A stretch of DNA of 64,000 nt from JANLSE01 sp038214135. GTDB taxonomy: Bacteria; Chloroflexota; Chloroflexia; Chloroflexales; Roseiflexaceae. Position 1 is the first letter of the stretch; every line of letters begins with the position of its first letter. Under the pieces are notes generated by a model. That model had not been told where the DNA came from. It was given only the letters and a program-made list of their open reading frames with translations, and did not search any database. The DNA lies in contig JBBQSD010000014.1 in NCBI GenBank assembly GCA_038214135.1, forward strand, positions 1-64,000, in the 5' to 3' direction. Shown piece after piece: positions 51,190 through 60,923 of the stretch. A program made the position numbers and the translations under genes.

Positions 51190-54072
51190 TTACACAAGTG
51201 CATAGGCTGGTTCGCCCGCCCGCCGATGGCGATTGATCCAGTTCACAAAATAGTTCAGATGGCGCGGCTCGATGGTTCCGCCACCACCCATGAGACTGTT
51301 CGATGTATAGGCTGTCACGCCTGCTGGATCGGTGCCAACGACTGTGGCAGTTGGATCAGTGGCTGCATTCGTGCCGACGGTGGCCTGGTAATTGACCGCT
51401 GAGAGGTTATATTCATCCGGATTGCCAAGCATATGGCCAAATTCGTGCAGCGGCGCAGTGTTCTGAACACCCGCGTAGGCCGTCGCACGATAGCACCAGT
51501 TGCCCGTATTGTACTCTGGCCATTTCGCATCAAGCCGCGAATCGATGTTGACGGTATGGTGCGGGCTGCCAGCATCGGCGATCATACTGATGCGGATCGG
51601 AAGATTGCGCTGGGCATTACGCAGGCTCTTGATATTATCCCAACCTGCTTCGATATTGGTCTTCCAGTTGGTCACCAGTCGGGGTTTATCGGCAGCAGCC
51701 TGACGATCCCAGAATGGATAGGTGAACGCAATCCGTACCACAACCTGCACATGATCGCGGTAATAGGCGACATCAAAGCCACGATTACCCGTAAAGGTCC
51801 GCGATTCGAAATTAAACCCTGGTCCCTCGTCTTTGTCGACCTCAAGCGTCTCATTCCAGTCTTCATCAAGCGTTTCCTCATCGATCAGCCCTTGATCGAG
51901 CATGCGGCTGATCGTCTGCATCTCTTCGGCAGTGACGAATGTAACTAGCAAATCGCGCAACCCAACCAGAGTCTTGGCAATCGTCAGGTCGGCATCGCTG
52001 AGTGCCGAGAGTGTCGCCCGAATACTGGCATAGGTTGGAGTTCCAGCCAGCGCCGTTACCAGCGTTGTTGCGGCAGCAGGGAATGCACCCTCGGTGCCAT
52101 ATTCAAGCAGCAGGCGGGTCTGCCAGTAGGAATGGTTATCGAAGGCAGCATCGATGCGGCCCATCAGCGTGCTATTGGTCACAACCGATGCACGGGCAGC
52201 GGCATCGGCGGCACGAATAAGCGCCCAGACTGCGGCAGTGGTCGGCGTATCAAGCAGCGCCTGGTCGATCCGATTATTGAGTGTATCGCCAAGTGCGATC
52301 ATCAACGCATCGCGATCTGCGGCTCCAGCGGCTTCGATCAGCCGATTAAGCAGGACGCTATCGCCAAGCACTGCCTGTTTTTCTACAGGAGTGGCAGCAG
52401 TGATATGTGCACGAATATCGGCGCTTGTTGCACTGCGGTCCAGCAGCGTGCCAAGCCGTGTGCCAATCGGCACCTCCAGCAGCGTCATCACATTCAGCAC
52501 TTCGGCCTGGCTGAGTGCAGCATACAGCCGGTCGCGCAGCGCACTGGCCTCACGAACAGTAGCGCGGTCGGCGGGAGTTGCCGTAGTGATCGCAGCAATT
52601 GCAGCGGCAGGGTTGGGCGGGCTGGCATCGAGTGCTGCTGTCACCTTGCCGATCAGCGTCTGTGGTTCGGCAGGGGTCGCAGCTGGTGCTGCACCGCCAT
52701 CGGGCGCAACACCCGCATCTGGGGGAGCACCCGCAGCGGGAGTCGCGCCGGCATCTGGGGTGGCTCCTGGCACTGGCAGGCCAATCAGCGAACAGACCTG
52801 GGCATAGGTTGGTTCGCCCATTTCATTTTGCATACGGGCAACCAGTGCCGTATTTTCCTTGATCTGGAGTTGCTCAGCATCAGTCGCATCGGTTAGCAGC
52901 GCAAGGATGGCGGGATCATCGGCACCCCATCCATCGAGTGCAACATCGATCCGGTCGGCAACCGAGGAAGCCAGCGAGCGCATCACCCGCAGCATATCAG
53001 CTTGGTCGAGTTCATCGCGCAGGCGCACCATGAGCGTGGTATTACTGCGAACTTCAAGGCGTTGCGCTTCGGTAGCCGCCGCAGTAATGGCAAAGATTGA
53101 ATCCTCATCGGTGCCGATTCCATCCATGGCCATATTCAATCTGTCGGCCAGTGATGCACCAAGCAGTTCGAGTGCCCGCAGCATCTCCGCCTGATTCATG
53201 TCATCGCTGAGGGCTTCCATGAGCGCTCGGTTACGCAACGCAGCCTGTTTCTGGTCGGCTGGAGCGACACTAATCGCATCATAGATTTCCTGCTCTTCGG
53301 TGCCAGCCCCTTCGATTGCCGCATAGATCTGTTCGGTGAGCGAGGCACCCAGTTCACGCATCGCCCGCCCGGCATCCTCCTGGCTGAGATCATCGCGCAG
53401 ACTTCGCATCAGCGCCGCATTGCGTAACACCATCTGTTTTTGATCGGCGGCAGCGCCACCAATGGCCGCCCAGAGTGCCGTATCATCGGTGCCAGCGCCA
53501 CTGATCGCATTATTGATCTGATCGGCAAGCGGCGCACCGAGCTTTTGCAGTGTCTTGGCCATATCCTCGCGATCAAGTTCATCGCGCAGCCTGGCCATGA
53601 TCCGTGCATCATCCATAATCCCCTGGCGCTCGCCGGGATTGGCATCTATCGCATTCCAGATCGCATCCTCATCGGTGCCGATTCCATCCATCGCACGGGT
53701 CAGATCGTCGGCAAGATTACGCTGAATGAACAGCCGCTGGATGGCATTTTCTGGCTCTTCGATCCCCTCGGATGTATGGCGTTGGATGACCGAGCGCTGG
53801 ATGGCGTTTTCCGGCTCTTCGATCCCTTCGGATGTATGGCGCTGAAGCGCGGCGATCATACGCTGGAGGTGTTGATTACCCTGCACCCTGCTGATCGCCG
53901 CTGTCATTTGGCGGCGCTGGCGCGGCGATGTTTGCGAGGCAGTACGCAAGAGGGAAGTCGATGGAGCAATCTGAGCATCAACCGCCTCAGCCGATGGTGA
54001 TTGTGTCGAGTCAATCGTTGGCTGCTGTGCCACTGGCTCAGGGGCATTAGTGGGCTGAGAACGCTGCGGCAT
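51190..54072 (-). CDS. Annexin-repeat metalloprotease with eCIS-cargo-like N-terminus
   Basis: This 960-residue protein has no Sec signal. The N-terminus is QRSQ/Pro rich, with SRVQGNQHLQRMIAALQR (61-78) and two 20-residue copies beginning HTSEGIEEPENAIQR (79-98 and 99-118), like the tag regions of eCIS cargo. Residues 119-435 hold five ~63-residue helical repeats with annexin-like calcium loops: GIGTDE (130-135), GAGTDD, GAGTEE, GIGTDE, and a weaker GWGADD. An Ala/Pro linker (435-470) and more degenerate repeats lead to a protease with H876-E-F-G-H880-M-L-G-N-P-D886 and SLM928, a metzincin of HExxHxxGxxD type. Confidence 0.82.
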   Translation of the reverse strand: MPQRSQPTNAPEPVAQQPTIDSTQSPSAEAVDAQIAPSTSLLRTASQTSPRQRRQMTAAISRVQGNQHLQRMIAALQRHTSEGIEEPENAIQRSVIQRHTSEGIEEPENAIQRLFIQRNLADDLTRAMDGIGTDEDAIWNAIDANPGERQGIMDDARIMARLRDELDREDMAKTLQKLGAPLADQINNAISGAGTDDTALWAAIGGAAADQKQMVLRNAALMRSLRDDLSQEDAGRAMRELGASLTEQIYAAIEGAGTEEQEIYDAISVAPADQKQAALRNRALMEALSDDMNQAEMLRALELLGASLADRLNMAMDGIGTDEDSIFAITAAATEAQRLEVRSNTTLMVRLRDELDQADMLRVMRSLASSVADRIDVALDGWGADDPAILALLTDATDAEQLQIKENTALVARMQNEMGEPTYAQVCSLIGLPVPGATPDAGATPAAGAPPDAGVAPDGGAAPAATPAEPQTLIGKVTAALDASPPNPAAAIAAITTATPADRATVREASALRDRLYAALSQAEVLNVMTLLEVPIGTRLGTLLDRSATSADIRAHITAATPVEKQAVLGDSVLLNRLIEAAGAADRDALMIALGDTLNNRIDQALLDTPTTAAVWALIRAADAAARASVVTNSTLMGRIDAAFDNHSYWQTRLLLEYGTEGAFPAAATTLVTALAGTPTYASIRATLSALSDADLTIAKTLVGLRDLLVTFVTAEEMQTISRMLDQGLIDEETLDEDWNETLEVDKDEGPGFNFESRTFTGNRGFDVAYYRDHVQVVVRIAFTYPFWDRQAAADKPRLVTNWKTNIEAGWDNIKSLRNAQRNLPIRISMIADAGSPHHTVNIDSRLDAKWPEYNTGNWCYRATAYAGVQNTAPLHEFGHMLGNPDEYNLSAVNYQATVGTNAATDPTATVVGTDPAGVTAYTSNSLMGGGGTIEPRHLNYFVNWINRHRRAGEPAYALV

Positions 54073-54236
54073 TGCAATCTCCAGAAGGGCGAGTGTGCTA
54101 TCGAAACGTGGGACGCCAACGATCCTACTGAGGTATCATATCACGCGACACAAGCAATTCTCACTCATTCTTGGAGCGGATTTGGGATCGGTCCCATAAA
54201 TGGCATAAGCTACTTCTTGCGACTGAAGGATGGGCT

Positions 54237-54268
54237 ATAGAGGCACAAGCTTTTGTAGCTCTACGGCC
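54237..54268. repeat. Degenerate copy of the GTAGAGACGC hairpin
   Basis: CTATAGAGGCACAAGCTTTTGTAGCTCTACGGCC is a decayed form of the hairpins at 17244 and 22100. It lies in the 226-bp gap upstream of the divergent cargo gene and downstream of the VOC gene. Confidence 0.45.
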
Positions 54269-54299
54269 CTCGATATTGCGGTTGCGCCTGCATTTAGTT

Positions 54300-54689
54300 T
54301 TAGTTGATCGGGACGATTTGATACGTCTCTTTCCATTCGATCAACTCGATATTATTGCCATCGGGATCGGAGATAATAAAGCGATCTGCTCCAGGTATTG
54401 GAATATCTTCGCGAGTAGCGATACCCTTGGCTTTGAAATATTCGCGACCAACCAGGGCATCTTCAATTGCTAGCGCAATATGGCGTGGGCTGACCGGATC
54501 TGATTGGGCGGCTGGCATCAGATGAATATGCTGATCGCCGATCTGGAACCAGCGCACCCGTGCGCCAGCTGGTGGAAACGTGGCGGGAATGCCGATCTCC
54601 TGCAAGCCCAGCACCTCTTTGTAGAAGGCAATCGCCCGTTCCATATCGCTGACAAGCAGCGAATAATGGTGGATACCATGCAGTTTCAT
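54300..54689 (-). CDS. VOC (glyoxalase/dioxygenase) superfamily protein
   Basis: This 129-residue single-module protein has paired beta-alpha-beta-beta-beta units: MKLHGIHHYSLLVSDMERAIAFY and later SPRHIALAIEDALVGREYF and FIISDPDGNNIELIEW. The metal positions are His7 or His8 and the Glu of NNIELIEW. Family members act as glyoxalases, epimerases, dioxygenases or resistance proteins. ATG 54689 follows GAGGAACAC. It lies 25 bp after the TIM-barrel isomerase in the same direction, suggesting joint action on a small 2-oxo or hydroxy acid. Confidence 0.88.
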   Translation of the reverse strand: MKLHGIHHYSLLVSDMERAIAFYKEVLGLQEIGIPATFPPAGARVRWFQIGDQHIHLMPAAQSDPVSPRHIALAIEDALVGREYFKAKGIATREDIPIPGADRFIISDPDGNNIELIEWKETYQIVPIN

Positions 54690-54714
54690 GTGTTCCTCAC
54701 ACAGCAGCATCGTG

Positions 54715-55656
54715 CTATTCAATCGAAATACCCAGCTTCGTACAGATATCGCGAATATATGCGACACTTGCCGCATTCTCTTGATCAAAGGCATCCGTCG
54801 CAACGACGGTATGGCTATAGCCGCCATGCGATGCAGCCAGGCCACGTGAGACACCAGGCACATCTTCCAATTCTATCGAGATCACCCCGTCGAAGCCAAC
54901 CTCTTTGAGTGCGCGCATCAGCGCTTCCCAATCGATCTTGCCCTTGCCTGGCCGCCAATGCACATTGGTCAGGCCATCATTATCGGAGAAGTGGCAATGG
55001 AAAATGCGGCTGCCGAGTTGATACACGACGGCGTGCGATAGCTCACCGAGCGGGAACAGATGGCTTGGATCGAGGTTCATACCAAGCGCTGGTGATTGCA
55101 CATGTTCGATCAGGCGTAACATACTGGCGGCACTGGTCATATAGCGATGCGGATGTGGTTCGAGCGCAAATTTGATACCGGCATCCTCGCAGATCGTGCA
55201 ACAGCGCCGAATAACATGCACATAATCGTGCCAGTTCTGCTGCCAATTAAGGCCAGCAGGGTAATCCACCTGAAATACCTGCACATGCGGCAGAACCGTA
55301 ATATGTGGGGCCGGAATTTCAAATGGATAGCTGGAAACCGAATTCATGATACCAGTACCAAGCTCGACGGCGACCTCGACTGCGCGCTTAAAGTGTTCAA
55401 CTGCTGCATCACGATCACTCTTGTTGGGGCTGGCCATGCCTTTTGGGGTCGAGACAAATTCGGAGAGAATCAACCCTTGATCATTAAGCAGGCCTTTGAG
55501 ATGCGTAATAGTTTGGGGCGTGTAGTATTCATCGAGGGCGTTGCGATTCCAGGCAATCAGCTCAACTGCCTTGAAGCCTAATGCGGCAATCCGCTTGATA
55601 CCAGCATCGTACGGGGTATCCCACTTGAACGGCCAGACCGACGCGCCAAATTTCAT
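54715..55656 (-). CDS. Sugar phosphate isomerase/epimerase-like TIM barrel
   Basis: This 313-residue protein of the AP-endonuclease-2-like family starts MKFGASVWPFKWDTPYDAGIKR. Metal-site residues are visible in FALEPHPHRYMTSA (Glu, His), GMNLDPSHLF (Asp, His), FHCHFSDND and VISIELEDVPG (terminal Glu). Members isomerise or epimerise sugars and inositols or handle 3-oxo compounds. It is co-transcribed with the VOC protein. The specific reaction is unknown. Confidence 0.9.
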   Translation of the reverse strand: MKFGASVWPFKWDTPYDAGIKRIAALGFKAVELIAWNRNALDEYYTPQTITHLKGLLNDQGLILSEFVSTPKGMASPNKSDRDAAVEHFKRAVEVAVELGTGIMNSVSSYPFEIPAPHITVLPHVQVFQVDYPAGLNWQQNWHDYVHVIRRCCTICEDAGIKFALEPHPHRYMTSAASMLRLIEHVQSPALGMNLDPSHLFPLGELSHAVVYQLGSRIFHCHFSDNDGLTNVHWRPGKGKIDWEALMRALKEVGFDGVISIELEDVPGVSRGLAASHGGYSHTVVATDAFDQENAASVAYIRDICTKLGISIE

Positions 55657-55802
55657 GACCTATCTCGCTTTCCTTCATTGGCGAATACGAGCAGGAAACA
55701 TGGGAACAGGGGTTCACTAGATGTCACTGGCGAGGAGAGGCTCGATTATAGTACGCGATTATGCTGCTTGTCAATCAAGTGATGCACGAACGCTGTTCAG
55801 CC

Positions 55803-56618
55803 TCAGCGCACTATTGCAATCGGCCGCACGGGCGAACCAGTCGCGCCAACAAATTTGAGCGGTGTGCAGACAAACGTAAACCGATATGCCTGTGCTATGG
55901 CAAGCTCACTGAGCCGCAGATTCTCGATAATATAGATGCCATGCTGAACCAGTAGGATGACATGGCCAGGCAGGGTGCAGCCAAGTTCTGGGTCACGCAA
56001 TCCGAGCACATCCCAGGCCATGGTATCTGCCCCAACGGCCAGAACCTTGTGCTTGGCCAGCCAGCGCGATGCATCAGCGGCCATGCCTGGGCCAGCCAGA
56101 TACGCCGTTGTATCGCTCCAGTTCTGTTCATTCCCCGTATACACAAGCACGACATTGCCTGGTTCGATCACCAGATGCTGCATTGCACAACATGCCTCCA
56201 GTTCGGCAGCAGAGACAGCATAACCAGGTGGGAGTGCGGGCAGATTGTGGTATGCCGCCAGATCAAGCAGCACACCAGGAGCCACCATTGGCGCGATGGT
56301 CTCGACTCCATGCTTCGTAAAGCCATATGGCGTCTGGGTTTGCGAATCGACGGCAATCCCGCCACAGAGCATCATATCGCTTGCCTGGTGGCATAGTGCA
56401 TCAATATGGGTGCCACTATGCTCCATGCAGACGATCATGCCAGATGAGCCAGAACGTGGGCCATCCTGGCCGAAGCTATCCTGATGGCGACGATAGAGCA
56501 CATACTGATAGCCAGGCTGGTGTGCTGGGTGAATCGGCATGATGCTGGTACGTGGTTGCTCCAGATCGAAGACACGTTCCGATCCATGCCCTGCCGGATG
56601 AGTTGCTTGATTCTGCAT
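55803..56618 (-). CDS. Cyclase/kynurenine-formamidase-like hydrolase
   Basis: This 271-residue protein of the PF04199-type cyclase family carries the metal motif HSGTHIDALCHQ (about 67-78, HxGTHxDxxxH) and a conserved late part GADTMAWDVLGL. Relatives hydrolyse N-formylkynurenine, isatin or other amide and lactam bonds. It lies 146 bp from the isomerase-VOC pair in the same direction and extends the set of amide-acting enzymes in the window. An upstream start in the divergent gap was not preferred. Confidence 0.88.
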   Translation of the reverse strand: MQNQATHPAGHGSERVFDLEQPRTSIMPIHPAHQPGYQYVLYRRHQDSFGQDGPRSGSSGMIVCMEHSGTHIDALCHQASDMMLCGGIAVDSQTQTPYGFTKHGVETIAPMVAPGVLLDLAAYHNLPALPPGYAVSAAELEACCAMQHLVIEPGNVVLVYTGNEQNWSDTTAYLAGPGMAADASRWLAKHKVLAVGADTMAWDVLGLRDPELGCTLPGHVILLVQHGIYIIENLRLSELAIAQAYRFTFVCTPLKFVGATGSPVRPIAIVR

Positions 56619-56819
56619 GATTGTGCCTCACAGCTCTTCAACACATCTCTTCAGCGATTGAAATCTTGCAGCGCTGGCGCGTATACGAGCGCAGGTAGCG
56701 TATCATTGCATTGCTGTGTATCTGCTGCACTCCTGATTATGTTCTCACTATTAAATTATGCTACATTTGCAGCGGTGTACATACACATTTCCGGTATTGT
56801 ATTAGATTGGCGTATAACG

Positions 56820-58079
56820 ATGCTGTTATCATCTCCTATTCCGCGCCATTGGCATCCTAGCATACGCATCCAACTCATGCTCGCTTCTGCGTTGATCTGC
56901 GCTATTCTGACTGGTATATTGGCGCTGGCCTTGACTGGCTTGGCATACCTGCGGACAGAAACCCAGCATGCTATTGCCGTGGTGGGCGTGAAAAGCCAGC
57001 TCGCTGATGATGTGGCGATTGCAACGCTGCTCTGCCGCCGCTACGAAAAAGATATACTGCTCAATGTTAATCAGCCATCGGTTCGTGCAACCTATCTGAA
57101 ACAGTGGCAAGCAGCCTATACTGATCTTCAGCAAACAATTGAGCAGTATGCCGTACTTGCAAGTTCGGATGCAGAACAACAACAGGTTGAGCTATGGCGC
57201 AATGAGAGTAGCACATACCGGCGAGCAGTACTTGATGTTGAACAGGCTATTGCGAATGGCACGTTGACAACATCCCCAGATGCGAATGCTGCGCTGACGC
57301 CATTTAAAGACTCCATCCGCAAATTGACAGATTCGGCCCAGAAGCAGGCTGATGACGATGGCCTGGTTCTCCAACAAGCGAATGTTCGCTTGACGACGAT
57401 CACCGATCAGTTCTTTCAAATCCTTATCGGGCTAGGCATTATCGCCCTTGCACTCACCATCGGCTGGAGTATCCTGTTTCCCAGCCGGCTGCTCAAACCG
57501 ATCGCTGCGCTTCAGCAGGTTACGCAGCGGTTTACCCATGGAGAATTGAGCGCCCGTGCGGATCTGGTGCGAACGGATGAAATCGGATCGCTGGCCAACA
57601 GCTTCAACCAGATGGCCCAACGGATCAGCCAACAGCTTATTGAATTGGACCAGAGCGCGCTGGTCCAGCAGCAGAACGAGCAATTACGCGCGTTATTGGA
57701 TATGGTACGGGATTTGGAAATCCCAGCGATCCCGTTGATCGATCATGTGTTGTTAATCCCACTGGTCGGTCATTTTGATACACGACGCATGCTGCTCATC
57801 CAGGAACATACTTTGAAGATCATCCATGCTCAACACACCCGAACCATCATTCTGGATCTCAGCGGAATCTCCATGCTCGACACAAGCGTTACACATGCTC
57901 TGGAACAGTTTACTGCAGCGGCCAATCTATTGGGTACGCACACAATTGTCACTGGTATTAATGCACAGGTATCCCAGGCTATCACGCACCTGGGAGTAAG
58001 ATTTGAGCATGTGCATATAGCCGCCCATGTGCAAGAAGCCATTACATCCGTTCTCCAGGCTCGACGAAATAGCCAGTAG
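56820..58079 (+). CDS. HAMP-STAS membrane sensor
   Basis: This 419-residue protein has TM1 (about 20-43), a helical extracytoplasmic four-helix-type domain (about 45-200, YLRTETQHAIAVVGVKSQLADD), TM2 (about 203-228), HAMP (about 228-280, RLLKPIAALQQVTQRFTHGEL) and a C-terminal STAS domain (about 300-410, IPLIDHVLLIPLVGHFDTRR, ILDLSGISMLDTSVTHAL). DTS holds the likely phospho-acceptor Thr/Ser of anti-sigma antagonists. It looks like a chemoreceptor whose output is an RsbR-like STAS, feeding a partner-switch or stressosome. ATG 56820 precedes TM1; the longer open frame upstream to 56484 is non-coding overlap. Confidence 0.85.
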   Translation: MLLSSPIPRHWHPSIRIQLMLASALICAILTGILALALTGLAYLRTETQHAIAVVGVKSQLADDVAIATLLCRRYEKDILLNVNQPSVRATYLKQWQAAYTDLQQTIEQYAVLASSDAEQQQVELWRNESSTYRRAVLDVEQAIANGTLTTSPDANAALTPFKDSIRKLTDSAQKQADDDGLVLQQANVRLTTITDQFFQILIGLGIIALALTIGWSILFPSRLLKPIAALQQVTQRFTHGELSARADLVRTDEIGSLANSFNQMAQRISQQLIELDQSALVQQQNEQLRALLDMVRDLEIPAIPLIDHVLLIPLVGHFDTRRMLLIQEHTLKIIHAQHTRTIILDLSGISMLDTSVTHALEQFTAAANLLGTHTIVTGINAQVSQAITHLGVRFEHVHIAAHVQEAITSVLQARRNSQ

Positions 58080-58260
58080 CATCTCGCTGTCACACCCACA
58101 CTGAACATCAGTATTATCAGCGCTCCTCGACGCACCTGCTCCAGGCGTATGCCTGCAGCGGGTGTGTCGATTCAGATCATAGTTCTAATATACGGTATCA
58201 TGCACAAGGAGTAGCCTAGTGAACGTTTCCAATATCATTGAAGCGCTACTGGAGAGAACA

Positions 58261-60102
58261 ATGATCCATACCCGTCTCACTCATGCTCTTATTATTGCAC
58301 TGATTCTGGCACTCTGCGTTCGTTCGCAACCCACCCCGACTCATGCTGCACCGCACCAGCAGGGCGCTCAGGCACCAGTGATTGCTTCATACAAGATGGA
58401 TGTGCAGCTTGATCCGGTGGCTAAAACCGTTAGCGGCACTGAGCATATCACCTATACCAATCCATCCAAAGATACGCTCAATGAGCTGTATCTGCGCCTG
58501 TATTTACGCGCCTTTCGCGATCTGAACACAACCTGGATGCGTGAGTCGGGCGGGGTGAGCCGTGGGTTTCCGATCAAACCAGATGAACTGGGCGATATCA
58601 CGGTTCACACACTCACATTGGCCGATGGAACGGATTTGCTGGCAACAACAACGCTCAGCGATACGCTGATGCGCGTGCCACTGCCGCGCCCGCTTGCCGC
58701 TGGCCAGCAGATCGAATTGGATGTGAGCTGGACGAGTAAGCTGCCACGGGCCTTTGCGCGAACTGGCTATGGCGGCAAGAACGACACCTTCTTTATGGTT
58801 GGCCAGTGGTACCCAAAGCTGGCTGTCTATGATCGAGGGCAGTGGGATACCGAACCCTGGCACGCCAATGCAGAGTTCTTTAACGACTTTGGAGCCTATG
58901 ATGTGACGATCAGTGTGCCATCTGGCTATGTTGTTGCCGGGGTTGGTATGCCAACCAACCCGCCGCAAGAGCGTGATGGGCGCTCAGTTTCTCACTACAC
59001 TGCCGATGATGTCACCGATTTTGCATTTGCCGCCTCGCCCGATTTTCAAACCAGAAGCGCCAGGGCAGGGAATGTCGAGATCATCCTGTACTATTTGCCA
59101 GAACATGCCGCATCCGTGCAGGAATATCTTGATGCTGGCGTTGGGACGATCACCACGCTCAGTCGCTGGTTTGGTCAGTATCCGCACCCGCGCCTGACGA
59201 TTATTGATGTACCAAATGATGCCGAGGGCGCTGGTGGCATGGAATACCCAACGCTGATCACTGGAGGCACGGGCGGCCTCCCAGATGGCTCCGGCTTCGT
59301 CGCATATGTCACCGCACACGAGATTGGCCATCAGTGGTGGCCGATGCAAACCGCCACCAATGAGGCTACTGAACCATGGCTGGACGAAGGGCTGACCGAA
59401 TATAGCGGTGCGCGCTATAATGCCGATGCTGGCGATACGCTTGGCTTTGGCCCATTCGCCATCGGCCCGGCAACCTTTGAGCGACTCAATTATATGAGCG
59501 CTCCACTCGGCAAACCACTCAATCAACCATCCTGGAACTATTCCAGTGGCGGCTATGGCGCGCTGATCTATGCCAAGACTGCTCTTGGGCTATGGACGCT
59601 CGAACGAACTGTTGGCACCGAGCGCTTCCACAAGGCCATGGCCGAATATCTCACGGTCTATCGCTTCAAACATCCCCGTGCAGCAGATTTTCGAGCAACG
59701 CTCGAACGCTCACTTGGGCCACAACCCTGGTTCTTTGATGAGTATGTTACTGGTGGCGAAATTGATTACGCAATTGGCGACCTCAACCCAAATGGAGATC
59801 GCGTAACGATTATACGCAAGGGTAGCGTTCGTGTGCCCGTTGATCTGCGCCTAACACTGGCCAGCGGTGCCGTGACAACCAGTGTGTGGGATGGGCAGAA
59901 TGAAACGACAAGCATGCCCGCACCGAATGGTCAACGGATTGTGCGCGTCGAGATTGATCCCGAACGCAAGCTCCAGGCCGAACGAATCATCAGCGATAAT
60001 GGGGTAAGTGTGGAGCCACTGCTTGGCCCGGCGGCACAGCTTGGCGGGCGGTTGATGTTTGTGTTCCAGAGTATTGCACAATTAATTGGACTATTTGGGT
60101 AA
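58261..60102 (+). CDS. Secreted M1-family (gluzincin) metallopeptidase
   Basis: This 613-residue exported aminopeptidase-like enzyme has a signal peptide (MIHTRLTHALIIALILALCV to THA), an N-terminal beta-domain (about 35-240), the substrate-binding GGMEYP (about 325-330, equivalent to GAMEN) and the zinc site HEIGHQWW...WLDEGLTEY (HExxH-18-E, about 353-376). A C-terminal beta part follows. ATG 58261 has GGAGAG upstream; GTG 58219 with AAGGAG is an equally good start that would lengthen the signal n-region. The following membrane gene starts 24 bp later. Confidence 0.9.
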   Translation: MIHTRLTHALIIALILALCVRSQPTPTHAAPHQQGAQAPVIASYKMDVQLDPVAKTVSGTEHITYTNPSKDTLNELYLRLYLRAFRDLNTTWMRESGGVSRGFPIKPDELGDITVHTLTLADGTDLLATTTLSDTLMRVPLPRPLAAGQQIELDVSWTSKLPRAFARTGYGGKNDTFFMVGQWYPKLAVYDRGQWDTEPWHANAEFFNDFGAYDVTISVPSGYVVAGVGMPTNPPQERDGRSVSHYTADDVTDFAFAASPDFQTRSARAGNVEIILYYLPEHAASVQEYLDAGVGTITTLSRWFGQYPHPRLTIIDVPNDAEGAGGMEYPTLITGGTGGLPDGSGFVAYVTAHEIGHQWWPMQTATNEATEPWLDEGLTEYSGARYNADAGDTLGFGPFAIGPATFERLNYMSAPLGKPLNQPSWNYSSGGYGALIYAKTALGLWTLERTVGTERFHKAMAEYLTVYRFKHPRAADFRATLERSLGPQPWFFDEYVTGGEIDYAIGDLNPNGDRVTIIRKGSVRVPVDLRLTLASGAVTTSVWDGQNETTSMPAPNGQRIVRVEIDPERKLQAERIISDNGVSVEPLLGPAAQLGGRLMFVFQSIAQLIGLFG

Positions 60103-60125
60103 GATCAGAAATATGGGGAGAACTG

Positions 60126-60923
60126 TTGAATATACTTGCCGCAATTGTTGGTGGACTCAAGAATGCCAGCCGATTTAGGCTTGTGCTGCCATTATATCTT
60201 GGCGTTCTACTGTTGAGCCTCATCCAGATCTGGCCATTATTCGGCAATACAGCGCTGTACAACCCGGTGCTTGGCGCGCTTGCCGACCATACCGCCGATG
60301 TGTTTGTTGATCTGGTAACGAATGCGCCAGATGCAGCGGCCAGCACGGCGGCGGCATGGAGTGGCCTAACACTGCTGCTCACATTGCTGGTTGGAGCTAT
60401 CTATAACCTGTTCTCGGGTGGCATGTTAAGCGCCTGGGCTGGCACACGATCCTTCTGGGCTGGTAGCCGCTACTTCTTCCTGAGTTTTATGGGCCTTGGG
60501 TTCATTCTGGGCTTCCTGCTAGTGATCGCCATCGCCATCGGTGCTGGTATTGGAGTGGCATTTGGTCTAACAGCCGGGTCGATTACCGCCATCATATTGG
60601 CGCAGTTGGTGAACCTGTTTGGCGAATATGCCCGCGCCGCAGCAGTGACCCAGAATCGGCGTAATCCGTTGCTGCTGCTTGGCAGTGCGATACGCATTGT
60701 TCTGCGTAACCGAGCGGGCACACTCAGCCTGGCGTTGATTGGCCTGGCACTCCATATTGGCGTTGCACTGCTGTATAGCACGCTTACCAATCGGATCACC
60801 GGTTTCCCAATGACCATCCTGCTTGAGCAGGGCGTTGTGCTGGCCTGGCTATGGATTAAGGCATTGCGGCTGGCCTGGGCGTTGAGTGTTACTTCACAAG
60901 TAACTGTCGAATCAGCTCTGTGA
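60126..60923 (+). CDS. Polytopic membrane protein
   Basis: This 265-residue protein has about six hydrophobic helices (for example LVLPLYLGVLLLSLIQIWPL, LTLLLTLLVGAIYNLFSGGML, FLSFMGLGFILGFLLVIAIA). No family is recognised. The start is TTG 60126 with GGGGAG 5 nt upstream. It is co-directional with the M1 peptidase (24-bp gap) and probably co-transcribed with it. Its 3' end overlaps the convergent hybrid kinase gene by 35 bp. Confidence 0.75.
   Translation: MNILAAIVGGLKNASRFRLVLPLYLGVLLLSLIQIWPLFGNTALYNPVLGALADHTADVFVDLVTNAPDAAASTAAAWSGLTLLLTLLVGAIYNLFSGGMLSAWAGTRSFWAGSRYFFLSFMGLGFILGFLLVIAIAIGAGIGVAFGLTAGSITAIILAQLVNLFGEYARAAAVTQNRRNPLLLLGSAIRIVLRNRAGTLSLALIGLALHIGVALLYSTLTNRITGFPMTILLEQGVVLAWLWIKALRLAWALSVTSQVTVESAL

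Noticed and set aside
56484..56819. N-terminal extension of the HAMP-STAS protein
   Set aside because: It overlaps the divergent cyclase gene and its promoter region and has no domain-like features. ATG 56820 directly precedes the first membrane helix.
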